A DNA stretch of 64,000 bases from positions 1-64,000 of the forward strand of contig CAJXZB010000006.1 of the NCBI GenBank assembly GCA_913063405.1, read 5' to 3'. Within the stretch, counting starts at the first letter, position 1. Each line of letters opens with the position of its first letter. Below, piece by piece: positions 44,362 through 54,209 of the stretch. The notes below the pieces were generated by a model that worked only from the letters and a program-made list of their open reading frames with translations, did no database searches and was not told where the DNA came from. Origin of the DNA: an uncultured Ulvibacter sp. Lineage in GTDB: Bacteria > Bacteroidota > Bacteroidia > Flavobacteriales > Flavobacteriaceae. The translations under genes were made by a program, and so were the position numbers.

Positions 44362-46031
44362 TGATAAGGACTTATTTCTTTTACCTGAGCCTACTTTTTA
44401 TATTGGTTTCTTGCGGGACTGCGAAGTCGCTAAAAGACCGTCCCAATATAAGTCGTTACAACGCGGAAATTCCTCAAAGGGTGAAAACTTCAGATTCAAC
44501 GTTTCATCTTGGAAACAATTTTCTTCTGAAAAATAAGCACGGACTTTGGGAAATGTATTTGGAAGGAGACCCTTTGGAACGAGGATTGACCATGGGTAGT
44601 TTAACAAGGGAATTATTACAAAGACAAGAAGATGTTTTCTTGTCTAAGGTAAATGATCTGGTGCCTTCCAAAACAAAACAATCGCTGCTAAGAGGGCTTT
44701 TAAAGTGGTACAATCGTAAAATGTATCGTCATATCTCTGAAGAATTTAAAGCCGAAATTTATGGCGTCTCTAGATATTCTTCTTCCGACTTTAACAACAT
44801 CGCACCTCCATATCTAAGAGCGCTTTATTTGCATAGCGCTCACGACATTGGTCACGCTCTGCAAGATTTAGCCTTGGTGGGCTGTTCGTCTTTCGCTGTT
44901 TGGGGTGATAAATCTGAAGATGGTAGTTTGCTAATAGGTCGGAATTTCGATTTCTATGCTGGTGATGACTTTGCTAAAGAAAAGATAATCGCATTTGTAA
45001 ACCCTTCCGAAGGTTATAAATATATGTCGGTTACCTGGGGAGGAATGATAGGAGTGGTTTCGGGAATGAACGATCAGGGTCTTACGGTAACTATTAACGC
45101 GGGAAAATCCAAGATTCCGTTAATCGCTAAGACACCAATATCCTTGGTTACACGAGAAATTTTGCAGTATGCTTCCACGATTGAGGAGGCCATTGCTATT
45201 GCAAAACGACGGGAGGTATTTGTTTCTGAAGGGATTTTTGTGGGAAGCGCAAAAGATAAAAAAGCGGCAGTAATAGAAGTGTCTCCCAATAAATTTGGGG
45301 TATATGAAGTCGCGAACTCGGCAGAGCAATTGGTTTGCTCCAATCATTTTCAGAGTATGGCTTATTCTGAAGACAAACGGAATCTGAAGCAAATTGCGGA
45401 GAGCCATTCGAAATATCGCTTCGATCGGATGGAAGAGTTAATCGAAGAGGAAAAAAAATTAAATCCAACCGAAGCAATTGCGATACTTAGAAATAAAGAA
45501 GGATTGGATGATAAAGCTATTGGCTTCGGAAATGAAAAGGCACTCAATCAGCTTTTGGCGCATCACGGTATTGTTTTTAAACCAGAGGAGTTAAAAGTTT
45601 GGATCTCTACCAATCCATATCAGTTGGGAGAGTTTGTTGCCTATGATTTAAATAAGGTTTTCAGTAATCGTGAGAAGAGCGTTTCAGAAGTGACGCTAGC
45701 GGAAACAAAGTTGTTGGTTTCTGAAGATTCTTTCGTAAAAACAGAAACATTTAAGGACTATGAAGCCTATCGCATTCTAGAACGAACTTTGGAAACAGCT
45801 CTTAGTAATGATACCCAAGTTTCTGAAGAATTTCTTTCAGAAGTAAGAACTAAGAATCCAAACTATTGGAAATCGCATTACCTTGCGGGCAAATATTATT
45901 ACACCCACAAAATGTATTCAATGGCTTTGGATGCTTTTGAAGAAGCAAATACCAAGGAGATTACCACCGTTCCAGACCAAGAAAGCGTGGACAAGTACAT
46001 TAAAAAATCAAAACGAAAAGTAAGAAAATGA
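44361..46031 (+). CDS. C45-type Ntn-hydrolase lipoprotein
   Basis: A 556-aa protein with a lipoprotein signal (FILVSCGTAK, Cys18). The body matches C45 peptidase / acyl-CoA:6-aminopenicillanate acyltransferase-like Ntn hydrolases. The nucleophile after self-cleavage is probably the Cys in LVGCSSFAVWG near residue 175, followed by LIGRNFDFY and VVSGMNDQGLTVTIN. The C-terminal ~100 residues look like a TPR-type helical tail (HYLAGKYYYTHKMYSMALDAFEEA). Acyl transfer or hydrolysis on the outer-membrane side of the pigment route is possible. It overlaps the PaaK-like gene by 4 bases. Confidence 0.78.
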   Translation: MIRTYFFYLSLLFILVSCGTAKSLKDRPNISRYNAEIPQRVKTSDSTFHLGNNFLLKNKHGLWEMYLEGDPLERGLTMGSLTRELLQRQEDVFLSKVNDLVPSKTKQSLLRGLLKWYNRKMYRHISEEFKAEIYGVSRYSSSDFNNIAPPYLRALYLHSAHDIGHALQDLALVGCSSFAVWGDKSEDGSLLIGRNFDFYAGDDFAKEKIIAFVNPSEGYKYMSVTWGGMIGVVSGMNDQGLTVTINAGKSKIPLIAKTPISLVTREILQYASTIEEAIAIAKRREVFVSEGIFVGSAKDKKAAVIEVSPNKFGVYEVANSAEQLVCSNHFQSMAYSEDKRNLKQIAESHSKYRFDRMEELIEEEKKLNPTEAIAILRNKEGLDDKAIGFGNEKALNQLLAHHGIVFKPEELKVWISTNPYQLGEFVAYDLNKVFSNREKSVSEVTLAETKLLVSEDSFVKTETFKDYEAYRILERTLETALSNDTQVSEEFLSEVRTKNPNYWKSHYLAGKYYYTHKMYSMALDAFEEANTKEITTVPDQESVDKYIKKSKRKVRK

Positions 46032-47317
46032 TTCCTGAAATTGAAAAAGCGTCGAAAGAGAAAATTAAAGGAATTCAGGAAAAAAAACTGAAAAGCTTAC
46101 TTAAATATCTTCTCAAACATTCTATCTATTACCAGAGGGTGTTTAAAGAGTACCAGGTCAATTTGGATGCGATAAATACTTTAGAGGATCTGTCTAAGAT
46201 TCCCGTGACTACAAAAGATCAATTGCAGCAGAGTAATGATGACTTTATATGTGTTCCGAAGGGTAAAATTATTGACTATGTTACTACTTCTGGTACGTTA
46301 GGTGAGCCAGTTACCTTTGCTTTAACGGATAATGACTTGGATCGTTTGGCTTATAATGAAGCAATTTCTTTCGCCTGTGCAGGTGTGGGACAAGACGATG
46401 TGATGCAACTAATGACAACAATGGATCGTCGGTTTATGGCTGGGTTGGCATATTTCTTAGGTGCTAGAAAATTGGGTGCGGGTATTATAAGAGTGGGCTC
46501 TGGAATTCCAGAATTGCAATGGGATTCTATTAAAAAGTTTCAACCTACCTACTTAATTTGCGTTCCTTCTTTTTTACTGAAGCTAATAGAGTTTGCACAA
46601 CAACACGATATCGATTTAAACAATACAAGCGTAAAAGGAGCCATTTGTATTGGAGAACCTATTAAAAATCAAGACTTCTCATTAAATGTCCTTGCTTCAA
46701 AAATCAAGGCCTTCTGGGATATTGAATTATACTCCACTTATGCATCTACGGAGATGAGTACCGCTTTTAACGAATGTGAGTATCATAGCGGAGGACATCA
46801 CCACCCTGAACTCATTATCGCCGAAATATTGGATGATGATGATCAAGTGGTTGCTGAAGGAGAGGTTGGTGAATTAGTGATCACAACGCTTGGGGTGGAG
46901 GCGATGCCACTTCTTAGATTTAAAACAGGAGATATGATGATGGCACATGCCGAGGCCTGTAAATGTGGTCGCAACACCATGCGATTAGGGCCAGTAGTAG
47001 GGCGAAAAAAACAAATGATAAAATACAAAGGAACTACACTATATCCACCAGCAATGTATAATGTGCTAAATCATTTTAGAGAGGTGGATATTTTTGTAAT
47101 TGAGATTTCTCACAACGATCTAGGGACCGACGAAATCCTGGTTAAGATTGCCGCAAAGAATGAATCTGAAACACTTCTAACTGAGATTAAGGATCACTTT
47201 AGGGCCAAACTAAGAGTATTACCTCGTATTGAATTCTATGACAAAAAAGAACTCAATGTTTTGCGTTTTCCAGCAATGAGTCGTAAACCTGTTGAATTGA
47301 TCGATAGGCGAGAGTAG
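46028..47317 (+). CDS. PaaK-like adenylate-forming ligase
   Basis: A 429-aa member of the phenylacetate-CoA ligase branch. The nucleotide loop is TTSGTLGEP near residue 85, YASTEMSTAF appears near 237, and RFKTGDMM near 297. The most likely role is activation of the 4-coumarate made by the ammonia-lyase, for loading onto CoA or the polyene ACP. Start and end of the pathway thus sit at opposite ends of the locus. It is the last gene of the pigment operon. Confidence 0.82.
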   Translation: MIPEIEKASKEKIKGIQEKKLKSLLKYLLKHSIYYQRVFKEYQVNLDAINTLEDLSKIPVTTKDQLQQSNDDFICVPKGKIIDYVTTSGTLGEPVTFALTDNDLDRLAYNEAISFACAGVGQDDVMQLMTTMDRRFMAGLAYFLGARKLGAGIIRVGSGIPELQWDSIKKFQPTYLICVPSFLLKLIEFAQQHDIDLNNTSVKGAICIGEPIKNQDFSLNVLASKIKAFWDIELYSTYASTEMSTAFNECEYHSGGHHHPELIIAEILDDDDQVVAEGEVGELVITTLGVEAMPLLRFKTGDMMMAHAEACKCGRNTMRLGPVVGRKKQMIKYKGTTLYPPAMYNVLNHFREVDIFVIEISHNDLGTDEILVKIAAKNESETLLTEIKDHFRAKLRVLPRIEFYDKKELNVLRFPAMSRKPVELIDRRE

Positions 47318-47368
47318 AAGAGTTGAAAACGAAGTAGCAATATGGGTAGAGGATTTATTCTTTTAAAG

Positions 47369-47424
47369 GTGTTAGTTCTATATTTCTACTAACTACCAAT
47401 CACCTATTTTCAATAGGAACGTTT
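47369..47424. terminator. Weak hairpins in convergent spacer
   Basis: GTTAGT...ACTAAC and CCTATT-TTC-AATAGG followed by GTTTTT are the only inverted repeats between the convergent PaaK-like gene and the broken lipoprotein gene. They are short, so termination here is uncertain. Confidence 0.3.
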
Positions 47425-47428
47425 TTCT

Positions 47429-48011
47429 CTAATAATAACCAAGTATGCCCAAAGGGCTAGAAGAACCCAAATTGAAAACAGAGTAATATCGATTAATTTC
47501 ATTAGGGCTATTTGAATTTAGTTTTAAGGGCTGATCAACGCTTGGCAGGTTCGCGATGTGGATTGCAAAACCATTCATTACAGGTTTCCAGTGGTTGTTT
47601 CGCAGCACATAAAGAAAGTATTTAAGAAGATTAGGATCTTTAAGTTTTGCAGTAACCAACAATAAATCTCTATCAAATCCATCTAAATTTATTTTAGAGA
47701 CACTCCCTCCATAAGTTTGCGGAATGGAAATTTGTGGCAGACTTTTATTTCCGAAGGAAATATAGGTGGTTTCATTTGTAATATCAACTCACGAAACATG
47801 CGCATAGAATGAATTTAAATCTCCATTAAAATTCCCTGTAACCACTCCTTCCGGAATAGAGGGAACAATGATAGGTTCTGGGTCGGTGTTAACAGGAATA
47901 GTTGTTGTTTGTTCTGGTTCTGAATCAACAACAATGAGTTTTGTCTGTTTACTGGATGCACCACACCCCTAAGAACAGAACCAAATGAAACGAAACGAAA
48001 AAACGAATCAT
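47429..48011 (-). pseudogene. Broken lipoprotein gene (frameshift plus in-frame stop)
   Basis: Read from the ATG at 48011, which overlaps the stress-protein stop as ATGA, the product starts MIRFFVSFHLVLFLG. One extra base in the GGGG run shifts the frame. The continuing frame reads GCGASSKQTKLIVVDSEPE, so the original lipobox cysteine was probably in LGCGASS. Later the frame meets a TGA (FYAHVS-stop-VDITNETTYISF) and continues to a TAG at 47429. Two lesions in an otherwise well-conserved frame suggest recent inactivation, though a sequencing error could explain one. Function unknown. Confidence 0.75.
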
Positions 48012-48832
48012 TGAATTTTAAAAGTAATAACAGGCATATTCGCGTGATTTACTAAGTCTTCACTAACGCTTCCATTGAAGAAATGAGAAATACCTTTTCT
48101 TCCGTATGTACTCATTCCAATAAGTTGCGCATTTCTGTCCTTCGCGAATTGCAAAATTCCTTTTTCTATTGAGCTGTCATTATAGATGTTGAGGGTGTAG
48201 TTTTCAGCTCCCATTCCTTTTACAAAGTTGTCCATAAGACCATTAGCTTCTGCTGTAGTTCTAAAATCACCTGGAGTGTTTACAAAAAGGAGATGCATTT
48301 TGGCACCAATATTCTTAGCAAATTTTTGTGCCTCGTTAAAGCTCCATCGGCATTCTTCTGCGAAATCGGTTGCGAAGACGAAGTCATTGATTTCAAAAAC
48401 GGGATGATCATTTTTTATAACCAAAACAGGGATTTTGGATGTTCGTACAACCTTTTCGGTGTTACTTCCAATAAACATTTCTTTAAAACCACTGGCTCCA
48501 TGTGAACCCATAACTACTAAGTCAATATTGCTCTTTTCTACGGCCGCACTTATGTCATTATAAATTTCATTGTGACCAATTGCCTCGTGAACATTAACGT
48601 CTTGTAAATATGGTTTTTCAAGTATTTCTGAAAAATGCTTCTCTGCAAGTTTAATAAAGTAAAGAGATTCTGGAAGGTTGCTATTATCGCCAGATCCTCC
48701 AATACTTAGAGGCATTTCTAGGGAGTGTAGAAGGTAAATTTCACTTCCGTGTTTAACGGCCAGTTGAGCCGCCACCTTTATTGCATTTTCTGCTTGGGGG
48801 GAAAAGTCTGTGGGTACTAGAATTCTCTTCAT
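48008..48832 (-). CDS. Tandem universal stress protein (UspA family)
   Basis: A 274-aa protein built of two Usp domains. Residues 1-~140 open with ILVPTDFSPQAENAI and contain the ATP-type loop GSHGASGFKEMFIGSN near 112-127. Residues ~145-274 open with DFVFATDFAEE and end with GMSTYGRKGISHFFNGS. Both loops resemble the nucleotide-binding G-2x-G-9x-G pattern. It is likely a cytoplasmic stress or energy-state responder. The downstream lipoprotein gene once formed an operon with it through an ATGA overlap. Confidence 0.88.
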   Translation of the reverse strand: MKRILVPTDFSPQAENAIKVAAQLAVKHGSEIYLLHSLEMPLSIGGSGDNSNLPESLYFIKLAEKHFSEILEKPYLQDVNVHEAIGHNEIYNDISAAVEKSNIDLVVMGSHGASGFKEMFIGSNTEKVVRTSKIPVLVIKNDHPVFEINDFVFATDFAEECRWSFNEAQKFAKNIGAKMHLLFVNTPGDFRTTAEANGLMDNFVKGMGAENYTLNIYNDSSIEKGILQFAKDRNAQLIGMSTYGRKGISHFFNGSVSEDLVNHANMPVITFKIQ

Positions 48833-48872
48833 AAAATTTGGTTTAGTTACTCGTTTAGGAAGTATTAAATTA

Positions 48873-48880
48873 CAAAAATA
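48873..48880 (-). promoter_or_regulatory. Probable promoter -7 box of the stress-protein gene
   Basis: The minus strand reads TATTTTTG, fitting TAnnTTTG, about 40 bases before the start codon. No good TTG element was found at the usual distance. Confidence 0.4.
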
Positions 48881-48921
48881 AAATGGGAGTAGACGGTTTT
48901 TTTAATATTAAAAAAAATTGG

Positions 48922-48929
48922 TATATTTG
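48922..48929 (+). promoter_or_regulatory. Probable promoter -7 box of rimP-nusA-infB
   Basis: TATATTTG followed by C fits the Bacteroidota TAnnTTTG consensus exactly and is 65 bases before rimP. An upstream TTG is missing, but the stretch before it is a poly-T/AT tract. Confidence 0.55.
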
Positions 48930-48953
48930 CACCGAAATTAATACGGAAAAGAT

Positions 48954-48976
48954 AGAGGGGACATAAAGTCCCCTCT
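48954..48976 (+). terminator. Terminator-like hairpin in the rimP-nusA-infB leader
   Basis: AGAGGGGA and TCCCCTCT form an 8-bp GC-rich stem with a 7-nt loop, followed by TTTTTA. It lies between the promoter box and rimP. It has the form of a complete intrinsic terminator inside the leader and may act as an attenuator, perhaps sensed by NusA itself. It could also end an unseen upstream transcript. Confidence 0.6.
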
Positions 48977-48993
48977 TTTTATAGAAAAAAGTG

Positions 48994-49458
48994 ATGCGGG
49001 CTAAGGTTACACAACTACTGGAACAAGCGTTAGATGAAAATGAATCGTTGTTTTTAATCGATTTATCTATTTCTGAAGGCAATATGATAAGAGTGATACT
49101 TGATGGAGATGCAGGAGTAACTGTAGAAGATTGTATTAAAGTAAGTCGTGCCATTGAGCATGATCTTGATAGAGAAGAGGAAGACTTTTCTTTAGAGGTT
49201 ATGTCTAGTGGAGTTTCAGAGTCGTTAACGATGCCACGTCAATTTAAAAAAAACATTGGTAGGTCACTAAAAGTGAAGGTTAAGGAAGGTTCAGAAGTAG
49301 AGGGAGAGATTGCAAATGTAGATGAAAAAGCGGTGACCTTGAAATGGAAGACCAGAGAGCCTAAACCAATTGGAAAAGGAAAAGTTACGGTGCAAAAGGA
49401 AGCGATTATTCCTTACACAAATATTGTTGAAGCAAAAGTTATGGTAAAATTTAATTAA
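48994..49458 (+). CDS. rimP: Ribosome maturation factor RimP
   Basis: A 154-aa protein needed for 30S subunit maturation. It shows the family segments DGDAGVTVEDCIKVSRAIEHDLD near 37-59 and LEVMSSGVSESL near 69-80, close to the usual EVSSPGL-type motif. The gene is adjacent to nusA, its standard neighbour. The ATG at 48994 is preferred; a GTG one codon upstream is possible. Confidence 0.9.
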   Translation: MRAKVTQLLEQALDENESLFLIDLSISEGNMIRVILDGDAGVTVEDCIKVSRAIEHDLDREEEDFSLEVMSSGVSESLTMPRQFKKNIGRSLKVKVKEGSEVEGEIANVDEKAVTLKWKTREPKPIGKGKVTVQKEAIIPYTNIVEAKVMVKFN

Positions 49459-49464
49459 GATGAT

Positions 49465-50697
49465 ATGGAAAATTTAGCGTTAATTGATTCGTTTTCAGAA
49501 TTTAAAGACGATAAACTGATTGACAGAGTAACGCTTATGGCGATACTGGAAGACGTTTTTAGAAACGCTCTTAAGAAGAAATACGGGAGTGACGATAACT
49601 TTGATATAATTATAAATCCTGATAAAGGGGATTTAGAGATTTGGAGAAATCGAATAGTGGTTGCAGATGGTGAGGTTGAAGATCCAAATGAAGAAATTTC
49701 ATTAACAGAAGCTCAGAAGATTGAACCTGATTTTGAAATTGGAGAGGATGTTTCGGAAGAAGTTAAATTGATAGATTTGGGGCGTCGTTCTATCTTAGCG
49801 TTGCGTCAAAATTTGATTTCAAAAATTCACGAACACGATAATACTAACATTTATAAGCACTTTAAGGAGCTTGAAGGCGAAATATACACTGCAGAGGTAC
49901 ATCATATTCGTCATCGCGCAGTAATTTTACTTGATGATGATGGGAATGAGCTTATTCTTCCAAAGGAAAAACAAATTCCTTCAGATTTCTTTAGAAAAGG
50001 AGATAATGTTCGTGGAATTATTGAGAGTGTTGAATTAAAAGGGAATAAACCTGCAATTGTAATGTCACGTGCTAACCCTGTGTTCTTAGAAAAACTATTT
50101 GAGCAGGAAATTCCTGAAGTTTTTGACGGATTAATTACCGTTAAAAAAGTCGTGCGTATTCCTGGTGAAAAAGCGAAGGTTGCTGTAGATTCTTACGATG
50201 ATCGTATTGATCCTGTTGGAGCTTGTGTTGGAATGAAAGGATCGCGTATTCATGGTATTGTTCGTGAATTAGGGAACGAAAATATTGATGTAATCAATTA
50301 TACTAATAACTTGCAGCTATTTATTACGCGTGCTTTGAGTCCAGCCAAAGTAACTTCAATTAAGATAAATGAAGAGACAAAGCGAGCTGAGGTGATTTTA
50401 CGTCCCGAAGAGGTAAGTAAAGCTATTGGTCGTGGAGGACACAATATACGTTTGGCGGGTCAATTAACTGGCTATGAGATTGATGTGTTGAGAGAAGGTG
50501 CTGAAGAAGATGTAGAATTGAGCGAATTCTCAGATGAAATAGAAAGTTGGATTATTCAAGAATTCCATAAAATTGGATTGGATACGGCGAAGAGTATATT
50601 AGAATACGATTTAAAAGATTTAGTGTCACGCACCGATTTGGAAGAAGAAACAATTCAGGAAGTGATAAATATATTAAAAGAAGAATTTGAAGAGTAG
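49465..50697 (+). CDS. nusA: Transcription termination/antitermination factor NusA
   Basis: A 410-aa protein with an N-terminal RNA-polymerase-binding domain, an S1 domain near 135-200, and two KH domains. KH1 contains GMKGSRIHGIVRELG near 255 and KH2 contains AIGRGGHNIRLAG near 317. It lacks the C-terminal acidic repeats of E. coli NusA, as is normal outside Gammaproteobacteria. It lies 6 bases after rimP and 61 before infB. Confidence 0.95.
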   Translation: MENLALIDSFSEFKDDKLIDRVTLMAILEDVFRNALKKKYGSDDNFDIIINPDKGDLEIWRNRIVVADGEVEDPNEEISLTEAQKIEPDFEIGEDVSEEVKLIDLGRRSILALRQNLISKIHEHDNTNIYKHFKELEGEIYTAEVHHIRHRAVILLDDDGNELILPKEKQIPSDFFRKGDNVRGIIESVELKGNKPAIVMSRANPVFLEKLFEQEIPEVFDGLITVKKVVRIPGEKAKVAVDSYDDRIDPVGACVGMKGSRIHGIVRELGNENIDVINYTNNLQLFITRALSPAKVTSIKINEETKRAEVILRPEEVSKAIGRGGHNIRLAGQLTGYEIDVLREGAEEDVELSEFSDEIESWIIQEFHKIGLDTAKSILEYDLKDLVSRTDLEEETIQEVINILKEEFEE

Positions 50698-50758
50698 CTG
50701 AAAGTTTAGTTACTTTATACAAATTTTTTAGAATACTGAAACAGGAGAAAGCATTTAT

Positions 50759-53515
50759 ATGGCTGAAGTAAAAACGATAAGGCTTAACAAAGTACTACGA
50801 GAATTCAATATCTCGCTGGATCGTGCAGTGGAATTTTTAAGTTCCAAAGGGCATGGGGTGGAGGCGCGTCCTACCACGAAAATTTCTGATGAGGAATACC
50901 AAGTGCTGTTTGAAGAATTTCAAACCGATAAGACCAAAAAGGAATCTTCCAAAGAAGTTGGTGAGGAAAAGAGAAAGGAAAAGGAAGAGCTCCGTTTGGA
51001 GCGAGAGCGCGAAATTGAAGAAAAATCCAAACGAGTTGCACCAACCGTTATCAAAGCCACGTCTAAATTGGATGGCCCTAAGCAAGTAGGTAAAATTGAC
51101 CTTGATGCTAAAGCCAAAAAAGAGGTAAAGGAAGAAACTCTTGAAGTGCCAGAAATTCTTGTAGTTGAAGAAGAGAAAGTAGAGGTTGGGAAACCAGTAA
51201 AAGCTAGGAAGAAAGCAGCTCCGAAAGTTGTAGAACCTGAGGTTGAAGCAGAAACTCCTACTGTAGAGACTAAAGAGGATGCTCCTAAAGTAGAGGTTGA
51301 AAAAGAGGTCGCTTCAGAAGTGGTTGTTAAAGGTGAAGAAGAGGGAGAGACACCCCCAAAGAAGGTAGAAACGCAGTATAAAAAGCTAGATGGCCCTAAT
51401 TTTACAGGACAAAAAATTGACCTTACTAAATTTAAGAAGCCAGAGAAGAAAAAGCCTGAGACAAAACCAGGTGATGCAAAAGATAAAAAGAGTAAAAGAC
51501 GTAGAATTAGCAAGGATCCACAACGAGGTGGAACAAATGCTGGTTCAAGAGATAATAGAGGGCCAGGAAGAAAGGGAATTGGACGAACAAATGTTCCAAA
51601 AGAAGAGCCTAGCGAAGAAGAAGTGCAAAAACAAGTTCGTGAAACTTTAGAGAAGCTTCAAGGGAAGTCATCTAAAGGAAAAGGAGCAAAATATAGAAGA
51701 GAGAAAAGAGATAGTCACCGTCAAAAAACGGAAGACGAACAGGCATTGCAAGATGCGGAAAATAAGTTGTTGAAACTTACAGAATTTGTTACTGTAAGTG
51801 AGGTCGCAACGATGATGAATGTTCCTGTTACAAACGTTATTTCGGCTTGCATGTCTCTTGGGATGATGGTAACTATGAATCAACGTTTAGATGCCGAAAC
51901 GCTGTCTATCGTTGCAGATGAGTTTGGATTTGAAGTAGAATTTATTACTGCCGATATTGAAGAGGCAGTTCAGGAAGAAGAAGATGCACCAGAAGATTTA
52001 GTGGCACGTGCACCAATTGTCACGGTAATGGGTCACGTAGATCACGGTAAAACATCCCTTTTGGACTACATTCGTGAAGAGAATGTAATTGCAGGAGAAT
52101 CAGGAGGAATTACACAGCATATTGGAGCCTACGGGGTGCAATTGAAAGATGGTCAGAAGATTGCTTTCTTAGATACACCTGGTCACGAGGCCTTTACAGC
52201 AATGCGTGCAAGGGGAGCTCAGATTACAGATCTTGCCATAATCGTTGTTGCAGCAGATGATGATATCATGCCACAAACCAAGGAGGCAATTAGCCACGCG
52301 CAAGCGGCAGGCGTACCTATTGTGTTTGCAATTAATAAGATTGATAAGCCAGACTCTAACCCAGAAAGAATTAAGGAGGGGTTAGCGCAAATGAATTTAT
52401 TGGTTGAAGATTGGGGTGGTAAAATCCAATCTCATGATATTTCAGCAAAAACAGGAGTAGGTATCCCAGAATTATTGGAAAAAGTATTGCTGGAGGCTGA
52501 AATTTTAGAATTAAAAGCAAATCCAGATAAAGTAGCAAATGGTACAGTTGTAGAAGCCTTCCTTGATAAAGGTAGAGGTTATGTGTCTACAATTTTAGTG
52601 CAGGCTGGAACGTTAAAAATAGGTGATTACGTTTTAGCTGGTAAGAACAGCGGAAAGGTAAAAGCAATGCACGATGAACGAGGGAAAAATGTGAAAGAAG
52701 CAGGTCCTTCTACACCAGTGTCTATTTTAGGACTTGACGGTGCACCACAAGCAGGTGATAAGTTTAGTGTATTTGAAGACGAGCGTGAAGCAAAAGCAGT
52801 TGCCACGAAACGTACACAATTACAACGTGAGCAGTCTGTTAGAACACAGCGTCATATCACACTTGACGAAATTGGAAGACGTATCGCACTTGGTGAATTT
52901 AAAGAATTGAATATTATTTTGAAAGGTGATGTGGATGGTTCTGTTGAAGCATTAATAGATTCCTTCCAGAAGCTTTCTACGGAGGAGATTCAGGTGAATA
53001 TTATCCATAAAGCTGTTGGGCCAATTACCGAAAGTGATGTTTTGCTTGCTTCGGCATCTGATGCAATTATTATTGGGTTTAATGTTCGTCCTATGGGTAA
53101 TGCTCGTCAGATAGCGGATAAAGAAGAGATCGATATCCGAACTTATTCGATTATTTACGATGCCATCAATGACTTGAAAGATGCGATGGAAGGAATGTTG
53201 TCTCCAGAGATGAAAGAAGAGATTACTGGAACCGCGGAAATTCGTGAGACCTTTAAAATCTCGAAAGTCGGAACCATTGCGGGTTGTATGGTATTAAGCG
53301 GAAAAATATTAAGAAGCGCTGGTATTCGATTAATTCGTGAGGGTGTTGTTGTCTTTACAGGGGAACTGTCATCTCTTAAACGATTTAAAGACGATGTTAA
53401 AGAAGTTGCTAAAGGATATGATTGCGGTATTCAAGTGAAAAATTACAACGACATAATTGAAGGTGATATTATCGAAGCCTTTCAAGAAGTTGCGGTGAAA
53501 AAGAAATTGAAATAG
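50759..53515 (+). CDS. infB: Translation initiation factor IF-2
   Basis: A 918-aa GTPase that brings initiator tRNA to the ribosome. The first ~330 residues hold a small N-terminal domain followed by a long Lys/Glu-rich linker. The IF2 N2 domain ([16 protein letters not shown]) is near 342-357. The GTPase core follows with GHVDHGKTS near 424, DTPGHEAF and NKID, and then domains II-IV. It completes the rimP-nusA-infB operon and ends at a strong terminator. Confidence 0.97.
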   Translation: MAEVKTIRLNKVLREFNISLDRAVEFLSSKGHGVEARPTTKISDEEYQVLFEEFQTDKTKKESSKEVGEEKRKEKEELRLEREREIEEKSKRVAPTVIKATSKLDGPKQVGKIDLDAKAKKEVKEETLEVPEILVVEEEKVEVGKPVKARKKAAPKVVEPEVEAETPTVETKEDAPKVEVEKEVASEVVVKGEEEGETPPKKVETQYKKLDGPNFTGQKIDLTKFKKPEKKKPETKPGDAKDKKSKRRRISKDPQRGGTNAGSRDNRGPGRKGIGRTNVPKEEPSEEEVQKQVRETLEKLQGKSSKGKGAKYRREKRDSHRQKTEDEQALQDAENKLLKLTEFVTVSEVATMMNVPVTNVISACMSLGMMVTMNQRLDAETLSIVADEFGFEVEFITADIEEAVQEEEDAPEDLVARAPIVTVMGHVDHGKTSLLDYIREENVIAGESGGITQHIGAYGVQLKDGQKIAFLDTPGHEAFTAMRARGAQITDLAIIVVAADDDIMPQTKEAISHAQAAGVPIVFAINKIDKPDSNPERIKEGLAQMNLLVEDWGGKIQSHDISAKTGVGIPELLEKVLLEAEILELKANPDKVANGTVVEAFLDKGRGYVSTILVQAGTLKIGDYVLAGKNSGKVKAMHDERGKNVKEAGPSTPVSILGLDGAPQAGDKFSVFEDEREAKAVATKRTQLQREQSVRTQRHITLDEIGRRIALGEFKELNIILKGDVDGSVEALIDSFQKLSTEEIQVNIIHKAVGPITESDVLLASASDAIIIGFNVRPMGNARQIADKEEIDIRTYSIIYDAINDLKDAMEGMLSPEMKEEITGTAEIRETFKISKVGTIAGCMVLSGKILRSAGIRLIREGVVVFTGELSSLKRFKDDVKEVAKGYDCGIQVKNYNDIIEGDIIEAFQEVAVKKKLK

Positions 53516-53539
53516 TAGTTCCTTTATCTTCAGAAAAAT

Positions 53540-53574
53540 AAAAGTGGCTTCAATTATCTATTGAAGCCACTTTT
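53540..53574. terminator. Bidirectional rho-independent terminator
   Basis: AAAAGTGGCTTCAAT pairs perfectly with ATTGAAGCCACTTTT (15 bp, 5-nt loop), with a T-rich tail. It sits between infB and the convergent SPOR-domain gene. Confidence 0.92.
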
Positions 53575-53597
53575 ATTTTTTGTAAATCTTAATAATC

Positions 53598-53984
53598 TTA
53601 TTTCCGCTTTAGAATAAAGGCGGAACCGAAGCTTTTCTGAACTTCCATTAATGCCCGATCAGCTTCCAGTCGTGAGCTGAAGTTTCCAACCCACACTTTA
53701 TAATTTGGCGTTTCATATTCAATAGATACTGGCCAAGCCCCATAACTGTTTCGGTATTTTTTTATGGTCGAATTTGCTTTGTTTAACTCTCCATAATACA
53801 ATTGGATGGTGTATCCATCAGACAGTTTATTCTCCTTTTCCAACTGCTTTTTAAGATCAAGTAACTGGACTATTTTTGCATCTTCATTAACTGTCACGGT
53901 GGCTGATTGAGCTCTTGTGGTTTCAGAAAAAAAAGCTATTAAGGTACTGATTATAAATAGCTTATAAAAAGATTGGATTTTCAT
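53598..53984 (-). CDS. Exported SPOR-domain protein
   Basis: A 128-aa periplasmic protein with a signal peptide (MKIQSFYKLFIISTLIAFFSETTRAQ) and a C-terminal SPOR domain. The domain shows GYTIQLYYGELNKANST near 58-74 and YKVWVGNFSSRLEADRALMEV near 97-117. SPOR domains bind denuded peptidoglycan glycan strands. It is a single gene between the translation-factor operon and the act operon. Confidence 0.85.
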   Translation of the reverse strand: MKIQSFYKLFIISTLIAFFSETTRAQSATVTVNEDAKIVQLLDLKKQLEKENKLSDGYTIQLYYGELNKANSTIKKYRNSYGAWPVSIEYETPNYKVWVGNFSSRLEADRALMEVQKSFGSAFILKRK

Positions 53985-54002
53985 GGGTTTTAAACTTTAG
54001 TG

Positions 54003-54010
54003 CAAATGTA
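54003..54010 (-). promoter_or_regulatory. Probable promoter -7 box of the SPOR gene
   Basis: The minus strand reads TACATTTG, fitting TAnnTTTG, 19 bases before the start codon. Confidence 0.5.
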
Positions 54011-54108
54011 AAAGATAATAACTTTAACAGGCGTAAATTTATTATTTAGAATAAATATAAATTAAGAGTTAACATATTATTTGCATTTCGCAAATCGACT
54101 TAAAGCTG

Positions 54109-54116
54109 TACTTTTG
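54109..54116 (+). promoter_or_regulatory. Probable promoter -7 box of the act operon
   Basis: TACTTTTG followed by TGCC fits the TAnnTTTG consensus and lies 93 bases before actA. A TTG at 54081-54083 is 25 bp upstream, slightly further than usual. The ~90-nt leader shows no clear riboswitch. Confidence 0.55.
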
Positions 54117-54209
54117 TGCCGTTATTTATGGCCTGTAAAATCAATTGTGTTATGCTTAAATCACTAACCAATTACGTGCCAAACTATTGACAATAATATA
54201 ACCATTAGT

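Noticed and set aside
45074-45477. Cluster of overlapping minus-strand frames within the C45 hydrolase gene
   Set aside because: Three frames open at once on the opposite strand indicate compositional bias, not genes.
50920-51513. Long minus-strand open frame inside infB
   Set aside because: Ser/Leu/Phe-rich antisense of the Lys/Glu-rich IF-2 linker; composition explains its openness.
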